The translations under genes were made by a program, and so were the position numbers. From Novacetimonas pomaceti (GTDB lineage: Bacteria > Pseudomonadota > Alphaproteobacteria > Acetobacterales > Acetobacteraceae): 64,000 nt of DNA. Below are positions 25,883 to 34,374 of the stretch, piece after piece (the first letter of the stretch is position 1; each line of letters starts with the position of its first letter). Under the pieces are notes generated by a model, which saw nothing but the letters and a program-made list of their open reading frames with translations, made no database searches and was not told the origin of the DNA. The stretch covers positions 248,001-312,000 of the forward strand of contig NZ_NOXG01000001.1 in NCBI RefSeq assembly GCF_003207955.1. Direction: 5' to 3'.

Positions 25883-26281
25883 ATGAACATCATCCAGAAA
25901 TACGAGGCGGAAGAAATCGCCCGTCTGACCGCGACCCGCGCGGTTCCGGAATTCGCCCCGGGCGACACGGTGCGCGTCGGCGTGCACGTGGTCGAAGGTT
26001 CGCGCAAGCGCGTGCAGGCCTATGAAGGCGTGGTGATCGCGCGTTCGAACAAGGGCCTGAACAGCAACTTCACCGTGCGCAAGATTTCCAATGGTGAAGG
26101 CGTGGAGCGCGTGTTCCCGCTGTATTCCCCCGCCATCGCCGACATCACGGTGGTCCGTCGCGGCATGGTCCGCCGCGCGAAGCTGTATTACCTGCGTGGC
26201 CGTCGCGGCAAGTCCGCCCGTATCGCGGAGCGTCCCCGCGACACGACGCCCGCAGCCACCACGGAAGCGGCGGCGAACTGA
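25883..26281 (+). CDS. rplS: 50S ribosomal protein L19
   Basis: 132 residues. MNIIQKYEAEEIARL start, FAPGDTVRVGVHVVEGSRKRVQAYEGVVIAR and ERVFPLYSPAIADITVVRRGMVRRAKLYYLRGRRGKSARI are standard L19. The C-terminus has a short Thr/Ala extension. The ATG follows an AAGGACC site. Last gene of the cluster; an intrinsic terminator follows. Confidence 0.97.
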   Translation: MNIIQKYEAEEIARLTATRAVPEFAPGDTVRVGVHVVEGSRKRVQAYEGVVIARSNKGLNSNFTVRKISNGEGVERVFPLYSPAIADITVVRRGMVRRAKLYYLRGRRGKSARIAERPRDTTPAATTEAAAN

Positions 26282-26292
26282 TCCGCGACCCT

Positions 26293-26341
26293 GCCGTCCG
26301 TCCTGTCGCATGCTGGCGTGTCAGGACGGATGGCGCTTTTT
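26293..26341 (+). terminator. Rho-independent terminator after rplS
   Basis: GCCGTCCGTCCTG and CAGGACGGATGGC pair over 13 positions with one mismatch, followed by GC and a TTTTTC tract. It ends the ffh-rpsP-rimM-trmD-rplS unit and separates it from leuC. Confidence 0.8.
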
Positions 26342-26432
26342 CTTGATTGCAAGGCCGGCACCGTTCGTCTCTGCCATGGTGCAGGCAACGAGCCACGGAT
26401 CCGGCATGTCGTATGCTGGGGGATAGGAACTG

Positions 26433-27836
26433 ATGGTTGCACGTACGCTGTTCGACAAGATTTGGGACAGTCATGTCGTGGAACGTCTTCCGGACAGTAC
26501 GGCCATCCTTTATATCGACCGCCACCTTATCCATGAGGTGACAAGCCCGCAGGCGTTCGAGGGGCTGCGCATGACCGGGCGGCGCCTGCGCCATCCGGAA
26601 GCCATGATCGCCGTGGTCGATCACAACGTCCCGACATCCGACCGCACGTTGCCGATCGAGGAGGCGGAAAGCCGCAACCAGATCGAGACGCTGGAACGCA
26701 ACGTCGCGGAATTCGGCGTGCCGTATTTCCCGCTGCTGTCGGAACGCCAGGGCATCGTGCATGTCGTCGGGCCGGAACAGGGGATTTCCCTGCCGGGCAT
26801 GACCATCGTGTGCGGCGACAGCCATACCTCCACCCATGGCGCCCTGGGCGCGCTGGCGTTCGGGATCGGCACGTCCGAGGTCGAGCATGTCATGGCGACG
26901 CAGACCCTGCTGCAGAAACCCGCCAGGAACATGAAGGTCGCGGTGGAGGGCAGGGTCGGCCCGGGCGTCAGCGCCAAGGACATCATGCTGGCGATCATCG
27001 GCAGGCTCGGCACGGCCGGGGGGACCGGCTACATCATCGAATTCACCGGCTCCGCGATCCGGGCGCTCGACATGGCGGGGCGCATGACGATCTGCAACAT
27101 GTCGATCGAGGCCGGGGCGCGCGCCGGGCTTGTCGCCCCGGACGAGACGACGTTCGAATACGTGCGCGGCCGTCCCTTCGCCCCGAAGGGGGAGGCGTTC
27201 GAACAGGCCGTCGCCTACTGGAAGACCCTCGTCTCCGACGAGGGGGCGCATTACGACAAGGTGGTGGAACTGCGGGCCGAGGAGATTTCGCCCGTCCTGA
27301 CATGGGGCACCAGTCCGGAAACCGTCATTCCCGTGACCGGGAACGTGCCGGACCCCGCCGATGAACCGGACATGGCGCGCAGGGCGCAGATGCAGCGCAT
27401 GCTCGACTACATGGGGCTGAGCGCCGGGCAGAAGATCGCGGGCACGCCCGTTGATGTCGTCTTCATCGGGTCCTGCACCAACAGCCGGATCGAGGACCTG
27501 CGTGCCGCGGCCGCCATCGTGGCGGGACGGCATGTCGCCGAAGGCGTGCGCGCGATGGTCGTACCGGGATCGGGAATCGTGAAGGCACAGGCGGAGCAGG
27601 AGGGGCTGGACCGCATCTTCCTCGACGCCGGGTTCGAATGGCGCGAGGCGGGATGTTCGATGTGCCTGGGCATGAACCCGGACAAGCTGACGCCGGGGCA
27701 GCGTTGTGCCTCGACATCCAACCGTAATTTCGAGGGACGGCAGGGACCCGGTGGCCGTACCCACCTGCTGTCGCCCGCGATGGCGGCCGCGGCGGCTGTC
27801 ACGGGATGTCTGACCGATGTGCGGGAGCTGATCTGA
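26433..27836 (+). CDS. leuC: 3-isopropylmalate dehydratase large subunit
   Basis: 467 residues. With LeuD it isomerises 2-isopropylmalate to 3-isopropylmalate in leucine synthesis. Cysteines for the [4Fe-4S] cluster are in FIGSCTNSRIEDLR and GCSMCLGMNPD; CGDSHTSTHGALGALAFGIGTSEVEHVMATQTL is the aconitase-family signature. Length is normal. Only 1 bp separates its stop from leuD. I see no leucine-rich leader peptide upstream. Confidence 0.97.
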   Translation: MVARTLFDKIWDSHVVERLPDSTAILYIDRHLIHEVTSPQAFEGLRMTGRRLRHPEAMIAVVDHNVPTSDRTLPIEEAESRNQIETLERNVAEFGVPYFPLLSERQGIVHVVGPEQGISLPGMTIVCGDSHTSTHGALGALAFGIGTSEVEHVMATQTLLQKPARNMKVAVEGRVGPGVSAKDIMLAIIGRLGTAGGTGYIIEFTGSAIRALDMAGRMTICNMSIEAGARAGLVAPDETTFEYVRGRPFAPKGEAFEQAVAYWKTLVSDEGAHYDKVVELRAEEISPVLTWGTSPETVIPVTGNVPDPADEPDMARRAQMQRMLDYMGLSAGQKIAGTPVDVVFIGSCTNSRIEDLRAAAAIVAGRHVAEGVRAMVVPGSGIVKAQAEQEGLDRIFLDAGFEWREAGCSMCLGMNPDKLTPGQRCASTSNRNFEGRQGPGGRTHLLSPAMAAAAAVTGCLTDVRELI

Positions 27837-27837
27837 A

Positions 27838-28461
27838 ATGGATAAATTCACGGTCCTGACGGGCATTGCCGCCCCGCTGCCGCAGGAAAACATCGACACG
27901 GACAAGATCATCCCCGCGCGTTTCCTGAAAACCACCAAACGTTCCGGGCTTGGCGTGCATGCGTTCGACAGCATGCGCTACAACGCCGATGGTTCGGAAA
28001 ACCCCGATTTCATCCTGAACCAGGCGCCGTATCGCAATTCGCGGATCCTGATCACCCATGACAATCTGGGCTGTGGCTCCTCTCGCGAACATGCGCCATG
28101 GGCGCTGCTGGATTTCGGGATCCGATGCGTCATCGCGCCGTCATTCGCGGATATCTTTTTCAACAACTGTTTCAAGAACGGCATCCTGCCGATCGCCCTG
28201 CCGCGCGAAATATGCGACGAACTGATGGCCGATTCCCGCATGGGGGAAAACGCCCGCATCACCATCGACCTGCAACGTCAGGTGGTCGTCCGTCCGGATG
28301 GCACCGAGATCGCGTTCGAGGTCGATCCCCTGCGCAGGCGCCTGCTGCTGGAGGGACTGGACGATATCGGCCAGACGCTGCAGCACGAGGACGCGATCGA
28401 GACGTTCGAGGCGCGCCGCAGGCTGGACGAACCATGGATGCCCTCCATCACCATCGACTGA
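27838..28461 (+). CDS. leuD: 3-isopropylmalate dehydratase small subunit
   Basis: 207 residues. Swivelling-domain partner of LeuC. Seen: NIDTDKIIPARFLKT near the start, DNLGCGSSREHAPWALLDFGIRCVIAPSFADIFFNNCFKNGILPI, the canonical substrate-binding segment. Directly follows leuC; leuB begins 46 bp after it. Confidence 0.97.
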   Translation: MDKFTVLTGIAAPLPQENIDTDKIIPARFLKTTKRSGLGVHAFDSMRYNADGSENPDFILNQAPYRNSRILITHDNLGCGSSREHAPWALLDFGIRCVIAPSFADIFFNNCFKNGILPIALPREICDELMADSRMGENARITIDLQRQVVVRPDGTEIAFEVDPLRRRLLLEGLDDIGQTLQHEDAIETFEARRRLDEPWMPSITID

Positions 28462-28507
28462 ACGTCACGGCGCCAGCAGGGGTCAGTTTTTTCAGCAGGG
28501 AGCTGTC

Positions 28508-29623
28508 ATGTCCGAAACCAAGAAACTTCTGATCCTTCCTGGTGATGGTATCGGTCCTGAAATCATGCGCGAGGTTGCGCGCATCATGGCATGGATGAGC
28601 CGCGCGCGCGGGATCAGTTTCGACATTGCCGAGGACCTGGTGGGCGGCGCGTCGCTGGCGGTGCATGGGGAGCCCATCCGCCAGGAAGTCATTGACAAGG
28701 CCCGGGCCGTCGATGCCGTGCTGTTCGGTTCGGTGGGGGACCCGAAATGGGCGTCCGCCGGATTTGACCGGCGTCCCGAAATCGCGATCCTCAAGCTGCG
28801 GCAGGAACTTGGCCTGTTTGCCAACCTGCGCCCGGCAAAGGTGTTCGACGCCCTGGCCGAGGCCAGCACGCTGAAGCCCGAGGTGGTGCGCGGGCTGGAC
28901 ATCATGATCGTGCGCGAAACGGTGGGCGGGATCTATTTCGGCAACCCGCGTGGCATTGAAACCCTGCCGGACGGTTCGCGGCGCGGTATCAATACCGAAG
29001 TCTATACGACGCCGGAAATCGAACGCGTGGCCCGTGTCGCATTCGACCTTGCGCGCAAGCGGGGCAATCGCGTCTGCTCGGTCGAGAAGTGCAACGTGAT
29101 GGAAAGCGGCCTGTTGTGGAAAGAGGTCGTGACCGACCTGCATGCGCGTGAATACGCCGATGTCGAACTGACGCACATGCTGGCGGACAACTGCGCCATG
29201 CAGCTGGTGCGCAACCCGCGCCAGTTCGACGTGATCGTCACGGGGAACCTGTTTGGCGACCTGCTGTCGGATCTTGCCTCCATGCTGACCGGCAGCCTTG
29301 GCATGCTGCCTTCGGCCACGCTGGGCGCCGTGGATGCCAACGGGAAGCGTCCCGCCCTGTATGAGCCGATCCATGGCAGCGCGCCGGATATCGCGGGCAA
29401 GGGGCAGGCCAACCCGCTGGCGCAGATCCTCTCCTTTGCGATGCTGCTGCGGTATTCGTTCGACATGCATGAAGATGCCGCCCTGATTGAAACCGCGGTG
29501 GCGAACGTGCTGGCCAGCGGCCTGCGGACGGCCGATATCATGAGTCCCGGCATGGCCGTCGTGGGGACCGAGGTCATGGGTGAGGCCGTGGTGCGCGAAC
29601 TCGACAAGCTGCAGCAGGGCTGA
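28508..29623 (+). CDS. leuB: 3-isopropylmalate dehydrogenase
   Basis: 371 residues. NAD-dependent oxidative decarboxylation of 3-isopropylmalate to 2-ketoisocaproate. Start MSETKKLLILPGDGIGPEIM follows a GGGAGCTGTC stretch. Other marks: DAVLFGSVGDPKW, RPAKVFDAL, VRETVGGIYFGNPRG, DNCAMQLVRNP, VTGNLFGDLLSDLASMLTGSLGMLPSA (metal aspartates) and EPIHGSAPDIAGK. Completes leuCDB; leuA is not here. Confidence 0.97.
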   Translation: MSETKKLLILPGDGIGPEIMREVARIMAWMSRARGISFDIAEDLVGGASLAVHGEPIRQEVIDKARAVDAVLFGSVGDPKWASAGFDRRPEIAILKLRQELGLFANLRPAKVFDALAEASTLKPEVVRGLDIMIVRETVGGIYFGNPRGIETLPDGSRRGINTEVYTTPEIERVARVAFDLARKRGNRVCSVEKCNVMESGLLWKEVVTDLHAREYADVELTHMLADNCAMQLVRNPRQFDVIVTGNLFGDLLSDLASMLTGSLGMLPSATLGAVDANGKRPALYEPIHGSAPDIAGKGQANPLAQILSFAMLLRYSFDMHEDAALIETAVANVLASGLRTADIMSPGMAVVGTEVMGEAVVRELDKLQQG

Positions 29624-29666
29624 TCGCGCCACCCGTATGGCGGGCGGCCCCCGGTCCATCCGCCAT

Positions 29667-29689
29667 GCCGCCCAATTCCCGAGGGCGGC
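29667..29689. terminator. Hairpin after leuB
   Basis: GCCGCCC and GGGCGGC make a perfect 7-bp stem with a 9-nt loop, 43 bp past the leuB stop. No T-run follows; the palindromic repeat element beginning at about 29697 may provide the actual termination. Confidence 0.4.
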
Positions 29690-29696
29690 GCTAGCA

Positions 29697-29792
29697 AAAT
29701 ATTGAAATCATGAAAAGTTTTTGGTGAAGCTTTTTGCAAAAAGCTTCATGAAGGTGCCGCCCTTTCGGGAGAGGGCGACACCCGGAACTTCT
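29697..29792 (+). repeat. Interspersed palindromic intergenic element, copy A
   Basis: Contains TGAAGCTTTTTGCAAAAAGCTTCA (29725-29748), a perfect 24-nt palindrome split as TGAAGCTTTTT-GC-AAAAAGCTTCA. A second imperfect stem joins GGTGCCGCCC to GGGCGACACC (29753-29782), and AGTTTTTGG flanks the left. It sits between the convergent stops of leuB and petR. Copies B, C and D in this window share the same two-hairpin plan. It could act as a bidirectional terminator or be a mobile palindromic (REP/MITE-like) unit. Confidence 0.8.
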
Positions 29793-29800
29793 ACAGTCCC

Positions 29801-30544
29801 TTACAGGCCGGGCTTGAGGACATATCCCTTGCCCCGCACCGTCTGGAGGAAGCGCGGCTCCCTCGGGTCGGGCTCGATACGGCGGCGCAGGCGCGTGACC
29901 TGCACGTCGACGGCGCGTTCACCGATTTCGTCCATTTCCAGTGTCTGGGCGATTTCAAGGCGTGAAAGCACTTCGTTGGGGTGGCGCGCCAGAACCGCCA
30001 GCAGCGCGGATTCCCCGCCCGTCAGGTGAACCGTGCCGTCCTTGCCGCTCAGCAGGCTGCGGGCCGGGTCGAATTCCAGTTCGCCCAGCCGGACGATCCG
30101 CAGGTTATTGGTCGGCGGCGGCGGCGCGAAACGGCGCAGGTGCGCCTTGAGCCGCAGCAGGAGTTCGCGGGGTTCGAACGGCTTGCCAAGATAATCGTCC
30201 GCGCCGGCTTCCAGCCCGATGATCCTGTCTTCGGGCTCTCCGCGTGCGGTCAGCAGCAGGATGGGGAAATCCAGACCTTCGTTGCGCAGGTCCCGTGTCA
30301 GTTCCAGCCCATTTTCGCCCGGCATCGTGATGTCCAGCACCAGCGCGTCGGGCTGCATGAAGCCAAGGACCTGGCGCGCCTCCTGCGCGGATGCGGCGAT
30401 GCTGACGCGGAAACCCTGTTCCGTCAGGTAGCGCTGCAGCAGCCGGCGCAGGCGCGGGTCGTCATCAACCACCACGATATGGGCGTCGAGCGCGGCGGGT
30501 TCACGCAGGCTGGGGGAGGCGGCGGGACGGGGGGACCTGTTCAT
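29801..30544 (-). CDS. petR: OmpR-family response regulator, PetR-like
   Basis: 247 residues. Receiver domain (about 20-135): IVVVDDDPRLRRLL (acidic pair), DALVLDITMPGENG (phospho-Asp), LLLTARGEPEDRI and GADDYLGKPFEPREL (Lys). Winged-helix DNA-binding domain (about 150-245) ends VTRLRRRIEPDPREPRFLQTVRGKGYVL. The start overlaps the stop of the upstream MarR-type gene by 4 bp. In Rhodobacter the equivalent overlapping pair petP-petR is needed for cytochrome bc1 expression; the same pairing suggests this name, by inference. Its cognate kinase may be the EnvZ-like gene 2.4 kb away. Confidence 0.85.
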   Translation of the reverse strand: MNRSPRPAASPSLREPAALDAHIVVVDDDPRLRRLLQRYLTEQGFRVSIAASAQEARQVLGFMQPDALVLDITMPGENGLELTRDLRNEGLDFPILLLTARGEPEDRIIGLEAGADDYLGKPFEPRELLLRLKAHLRRFAPPPPTNNLRIVRLGELEFDPARSLLSGKDGTVHLTGGESALLAVLARHPNEVLSRLEIAQTLEMDEIGERAVDVQVTRLRRRIEPDPREPRFLQTVRGKGYVLKPGL

Positions 30545-31083
30545 TCACGACTCCGTTGTGTCTGACCGGGCGCGACGGTATCGCGGTGGTGTGCCACGCG
30601 ATTCGATTCGTCAATCAGCCCCTGCATGACCCGGCGGAATCCCTCGACGGCCGGACCGCCCGCATCGCGATAGACGCGCAACAGGACTTCACGCTGTTTT
30701 TCGAACAGGCGACGCTCCATCTCGCATCCCGCCTCGGTCAGGCGCAGCAGGCGCATGCGGCGGTCGCGCGCGCTGGTGTGTTGATGGATCAGTCCGCGCC
30801 GCAGCAGGTCGTGCAGGGCACGCGCCATGCTTTGCTTGGTAATGGCCAGAATGTCCAGAAGCGCGCCGACGGAAATGTCGGGTTCGTTTTTTACAAACTG
30901 TAAGATCCGCTGATGGGCATGCCCGATCTGCATTTCCTCCAGCAGGGGATCCAGCAGGCTTCCGAAACTCCGGCAGGCCAGCGTCATCAGGATCTGTGCC
31001 TGCCGCATGTCCTCGTCGCGCAGGAACAGGAGTTCCACGCCCGCACGGGCGCGTGCGCGGGGAGGGATGGGGGGAGGGGGCAA
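30541..31083 (-). CDS. petP: MarR-family transcriptional regulator, PetP-like
   Basis: 180 residues from a TTG; GTG at 31038 or ATG at 31008 are other starts, but the conserved GVELLFLRDEDM segment precedes 31008. Winged-helix core: HAHQRILQFVKNEPDISVGALLDILAITKQSMARALHDLLRRGLI, followed by the DRRMRLLRLTEAG wing. Overlaps petR by 4 bp, so both proteins are made from one message. Repeat elements lie on both sides of the pair. Confidence 0.85.
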   Translation of the reverse strand: MPPPPIPPRARARAGVELLFLRDEDMRQAQILMTLACRSFGSLLDPLLEEMQIGHAHQRILQFVKNEPDISVGALLDILAITKQSMARALHDLLRRGLIHQHTSARDRRMRLLRLTEAGCEMERRLFEKQREVLLRVYRDAGGPAVEGFRRVMQGLIDESNRVAHHRDTVAPGQTQRSRE

Positions 31084-31128
31084 TCGCTGCTCGGTCAGGA
31101 AAAAGGGAAAGGGGGACGTATCAGAGAC

Positions 31129-31256
31129 TGTTTGAAAATAACCCGCTGATAAAAAATAACAAAAGCTTTTGGGTGTCGCCTTTTTTCAAAAAGGTGACGT
31201 TTGCGAAGCTCCCTGTAAAAAGCTTCACCAGAAACTTTTCATGATTTCAGTATGTT
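31129..31256 (-). repeat. Interspersed palindromic intergenic element, copy B
   Basis: Reverse orientation to copy A. Reading the minus strand from 31256: TGAAATCATGAAAAG, TTTCTGGTGAAGCTTTTT, then AGCTTCGCAAACGTCACC, a TTTTTGAAAAAAGG hairpin and GCGACACCCAAAAGC. The first hairpin is interrupted here (ACAGGG in place of CCAAAA). It lies between the coq9 stop and the petP start, unlike the other copies, which are in convergent gaps. Homology to copy C extends further left (CTGATAAAAAATAAC versus TTGATAAAAAGGAGT). Confidence 0.78.
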
Positions 31257-31284
31257 GCGGGGGCTGCCTTTTCAAGAAGCCTTC

Positions 31285-31902
31285 TTAGAAGGGACGGCCC
31301 ATCAGGCGGTTTTTCAGGCGGGTGATGCGCGCGATATCCGCCAGCCTGCGGTCCAGGAATTCCTCCACCGCGGCCATGTTGCCGCCACGCGCCAGCCAGA
31401 ACAGCAGGGTGGAGACATAGATCCCCGTAAGCGAGATACGCTTGGTCGCATGGGTAAAGCCCTGCGAATCGTCGCCCGCCGCCGTCCAGATGGCATTGAC
31501 CGTGCGTGCGATGGTACGTGCCAGGATATGGGCGTGGCCCGGCATCATCAGCACTGCCAGGGCATGTCGCACGGCGGGGCGATGGGGGGCCGCGTGTTCA
31601 AGGCGGAACATGATCGCCGCGCGGACCCGGCGGCTCAGTTTACGGGAATGGAAACCGTGTGCCGCGGCCAGCATGTCGCGATCGGCCAGGTCGAAGCTGG
31701 CTTCGGCCACGTCGGCGATGCCGCCGGGAAACAGCAGGTCGGCATTGTTGCCCGCCACCTGTCGCACGGTGGCCATGGACCATTCCCGGTGTCCCACCCC
31801 GGACATCATCTGGCGGATGGCGGCGTCGCGGGCGGGGGAATGATCGACGGGCGGGGGAGAAAGGCATGACGCGGCTGACGCCGTGATGAAGGATCCGATC
31901 AT
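31285..31902 (-). CDS. COQ9-family protein (rpsU-divergently transcribed type)
   Basis: 205 residues. COQ9 proteins bind lipid and support ubiquinone biosynthesis at the Coq7 step. Seen: GWSMATVRQ-like motif (EWSMATVRQVAGNNADLLFPGGIADVAEASFDLADRDML), then a helical middle and AAGDDSQGFTHATKRISLTGIYVSTLLFWL, where the D-x-S-x-G-F-x-x-Y/T-KR motif is diagnostic. Starts in a 4-bp overlap with def. Members are often divergent from rpsU; here def lies between them. Confidence 0.88.
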   Translation of the reverse strand: MIGSFITASAASCLSPPPVDHSPARDAAIRQMMSGVGHREWSMATVRQVAGNNADLLFPGGIADVAEASFDLADRDMLAAAHGFHSRKLSRRVRAAIMFRLEHAAPHRPAVRHALAVLMMPGHAHILARTIARTVNAIWTAAGDDSQGFTHATKRISLTGIYVSTLLFWLARGGNMAAVEEFLDRRLADIARITRLKNRLMGRPF

Positions 31903-32435
31903 GCCTGCTGTGCTCCGTAACGTGCCATTTCAGTGTCAAACCCCATCAGTCGGAGATCGTTCATTCGCATCGGGTACAATATGCCGTCGAGGTGATCATA
32001 TTCATGTTGCATCACATTCGCCAGAAAACCCGACGCGGTGCCCGCGACAGGCTGTCCCTGCGCGTCAAGGCCACTATAGCCGATGCGGGCATGGCGCGGC
32101 ACCCATCCCCGCATTCCCGGAATCGACAGGCACCCCTCCAGCCGCAGGACGGTTTCCTCATCCAGTGGGGTGATCCGCGGATTTATCAGCACTGACGGCC
32201 CGCAGGGCTGGTCATCCCCGGCGCCGGTGCTGCGTGCCTGCGGCACGCGATAGACGAATATCCGGCATGAACGGTGGACCTGTGGCGCGGCGAGGCCGAC
32301 GCCGCCCGCGTCCTCCATCGTTTCGATCATGTCCGCCACCAGCTGCTGGATGTCGGGGTGGGTGGGGTCCGGGACCTCGTCAGCGCGACGTAGCAGCACG
32401 GGATGGCCCATGCGTGCGATCTTGAGCAGGGTCAT
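31899..32435 (-). CDS. def: Peptide deformylase
   Basis: 178 residues. Removes the formyl group from the N-terminal Met of new proteins. All three motifs are present: GGVGLAAPQV, EGCLSIPG (metal Cys) and QHEYDHLDG (HExxH). The ATG at 32435 gives the usual start MTLLKIARMGHPVLL; an in-frame extension up to 32624 has no family similarity. Overlaps coq9 downstream by 4 bp and is divergent from rpsU. Confidence 0.95.
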   Translation of the reverse strand: MTLLKIARMGHPVLLRRADEVPDPTHPDIQQLVADMIETMEDAGGVGLAAPQVHRSCRIFVYRVPQARSTGAGDDQPCGPSVLINPRITPLDEETVLRLEGCLSIPGMRGWVPRHARIGYSGLDAQGQPVAGTASGFLANVMQHEYDHLDGILYPMRMNDLRLMGFDTEMARYGAQQA

Positions 32436-32546
32436 GACGGCGTGGATCCTCTGGCCTCGGGTGGTAAAAACGCGTCGCCTGCGTTTCATGCATGGGACGG
32501 TCGTGAAATAACCTGTCCCGGCGCCGTATAAAACCACCGGAAATAT

Positions 32547-32576
32547 TTGTGTTGGCCGATCGGGCTGTGATATAGG
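32547..32576 (+). promoter_or_regulatory. Candidate rpsU promoter
   Basis: TTGTGT (32547-32552), an 18-bp spacer and TATAGG (32571-32576) lie about 110 bp before the rpsU start. Match to sigma-70 consensus is moderate (4/6 at each box). Confidence 0.4.
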
Positions 32577-32688
32577 TGCGGCCCGTTTGGGAATCGCACG
32601 CAGGGAATGGCCTCGGGCGGTCATCCCCCATTACAGATACCCATCGCCGCCGGCGCAAGTGACGGCTAAAGCAGGAGTTGACGACCCA

Positions 32689-32892
32689 GTGCAGGTTCTC
32701 GTTCGTGATAATAACGTCGATCAGGCTCTCAAGGCCCTCAAGAAGAAGATGCAGCGCGAAGGCATCTTCCGGGAAATGAAGCTGCGTCGGCACTATGAAA
32801 AGCCGTCTGAGCGCAAGGCGCGCGAAGCCGCTGAAGCCGTGCGCCGTGCGCGCAAGATGGAGCGCAAGCGTCTGGAACGCGAAGGGTTCTGA
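32689..32892 (+). CDS. rpsU: 30S ribosomal protein S21
   Basis: 67 residues, VQVLVRDNNVDQALKALKKKMQREG onward, standard S21 with the basic C-terminal helix (KMERKRLEREGF). Start is GTG, with AGGAG 12 bp upstream; no ATG exists at the family start position. Divergent from def-coq9. A terminator follows. Confidence 0.95.
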   Translation: MQVLVRDNNVDQALKALKKKMQREGIFREMKLRRHYEKPSERKAREAAEAVRRARKMERKRLEREGF

Positions 32893-32925
32893 TCTGTTTT
32901 CAGATACCGGGCACCGCCCGTGGGA

Positions 32926-32958
32926 AAGGCCGGCTTCCGCATGGGGTCGGCTTTTTTT
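32926..32958 (+). terminator. Rho-independent terminator after rpsU
   Basis: AAGGCCGGC and GTCGGCTT pair with one bulge and a G-T wobble around a CG-rich loop, followed by seven T residues. It lies 34 bp past the rpsU stop and before the histidine kinase start. Confidence 0.75.
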
Positions 32959-32980
32959 ATGTCGGGCGGCTGGATAGGGC

Positions 32981-34369
32981 ATGACACAGCGTAATGATCC
33001 CCCGTCGCCGGTCGCGGGCCGATCCGCCATTGGCGCCCGCGCCGACCGTCTGGTGCGGCGCGTCCTGCCGCGTTCGCTGCTGGGACGCATGCTGCTGATC
33101 GGGTTCATTCCCCTGCTGGTGACGCAGGGAATCTCGCTGGAACTGTTTTACGGAAATTATCTGAAAATCGTCTCGCGCCGTCTGTCGGCGGGCGTGGTGA
33201 ACAATATCGCCATGACCATCGACATGATGGAGCGCTATCCCGCGCCGGCGGACCGGGCATGGATCCTCGACGATGTCCACCAGCGCGCGCAGCTGCTGAT
33301 GACCTGGCGGGAAGGGGAAAGCCTTGCGCGGGTCGGGACGAACCATGTGCTGGGGCCGGTGGATGACGACCTTGTCCGCGACCTGCGCGGCGCCATCGGA
33401 CGTCCGACCTTCGTGGACTGGAAACGCGACCGCCATATCGTGTCGGTCTTCATCCAGATGCCCGATGGCGTCCTGCGCGTCGATACCCCGCGCAAGCGGC
33501 TGGATGTGGCGCCGGTGTGGCTGTTTGTCGCGTGGGCGACCGGCAGCGCCCTGCTGCTGTTCTGCATCGCGGCGTTTTTCATGCGCAACCAGGTGCGCGC
33601 CATACGGCGGCTGGCCCGCGCGGCGGAACTGTTCGGACTGGGGCGCGACATCGACCCGATCCAGCCTGAGGGAGCGCAGGAAATCCGCAAGGCGGCGGTG
33701 GCGTTCAACCGCATGCGCGATCGCATCTTTCGCTTTGTGGAGCAGCGGACATCAGTGCTGGCAGGGGTGTCCCACGATCTGCGCACCCCGCTTACGCGCC
33801 TGCGCCTGACGCTGGCGATGCTGCCGAGGGAGGGGGAAATCCGGGGGGAAGTCCTCAGGCCGGATATCGAGGACATGATCGCCGACGTGGGCGAGATGGA
33901 GCATATGATCGAAGGCTACCTCTCCTTCGCCCGGGGTGAAGGGGCGGAGGTTCCGTCGCAGGTGGATGTCCGCGACCTTCTTGATGAGGTCGCGGCGGGG
34001 GTGCGCCGTATCGGCATGCACGAAGTCACGGTCAGCGTGCCGCGCCGGATGGAGATCGTGGTGCGGGTGGCGGCGTTCCGGCGGGTGCTGTCCAATATTG
34101 TCGAAAATGCGCGACGGCATGCCACGCGCATCTGGCTGAGCGCCCGGCAGAAGCGCAACAGCACCGTCATCTATATCGACGATGACGGCTGTGGCATTGA
34201 CGAATCCCGGCGTGAAAGCGTCTTCCGGCCGTTCGAAAGCGGGCGCGACGGGGGCACCGGCCTGGGGCTTGCCATCGCGCGTGACATCATTCACGCCCAT
34301 GGCGGCGAAATCAGGCTGGAAAGCAGCCCGTCCGGCGGGCTGCGCGTCAGGATCATCGTCCCGAACTGA
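32981..34369 (+). CDS. EnvZ-like sensor histidine kinase
   Basis: 462 residues. Membrane helix about 38-58, a periplasmic sensor loop to about 175, second helix about 178-200, HAMP linker, then HisKA with the phospho-His in AGVSHDLRTPLTRLRLTL (about residue 265). The ATPase domain has N box SNIVENARRHA, G1 DDDGCGIDE and G2 GRDGGTGLGLAIARDIIHAHGG. The AGVSHDLRTPLTRLRL form is that of EnvZ partners of OmpR-like regulators. No response regulator is adjacent; petR, 2.4 kb away on the other strand, is a likely partner. Ends 5 bp from the convergent bamE. Confidence 0.93.
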   Translation: MTQRNDPPSPVAGRSAIGARADRLVRRVLPRSLLGRMLLIGFIPLLVTQGISLELFYGNYLKIVSRRLSAGVVNNIAMTIDMMERYPAPADRAWILDDVHQRAQLLMTWREGESLARVGTNHVLGPVDDDLVRDLRGAIGRPTFVDWKRDRHIVSVFIQMPDGVLRVDTPRKRLDVAPVWLFVAWATGSALLLFCIAAFFMRNQVRAIRRLARAAELFGLGRDIDPIQPEGAQEIRKAAVAFNRMRDRIFRFVEQRTSVLAGVSHDLRTPLTRLRLTLAMLPREGEIRGEVLRPDIEDMIADVGEMEHMIEGYLSFARGEGAEVPSQVDVRDLLDEVAAGVRRIGMHEVTVSVPRRMEIVVRVAAFRRVLSNIVENARRHATRIWLSARQKRNSTVIYIDDDGCGIDESRRESVFRPFESGRDGGTGLGLAIARDIIHAHGGEIRLESSPSGGLRVRIIVPN

Positions 34370-34374
34370 TGGGG

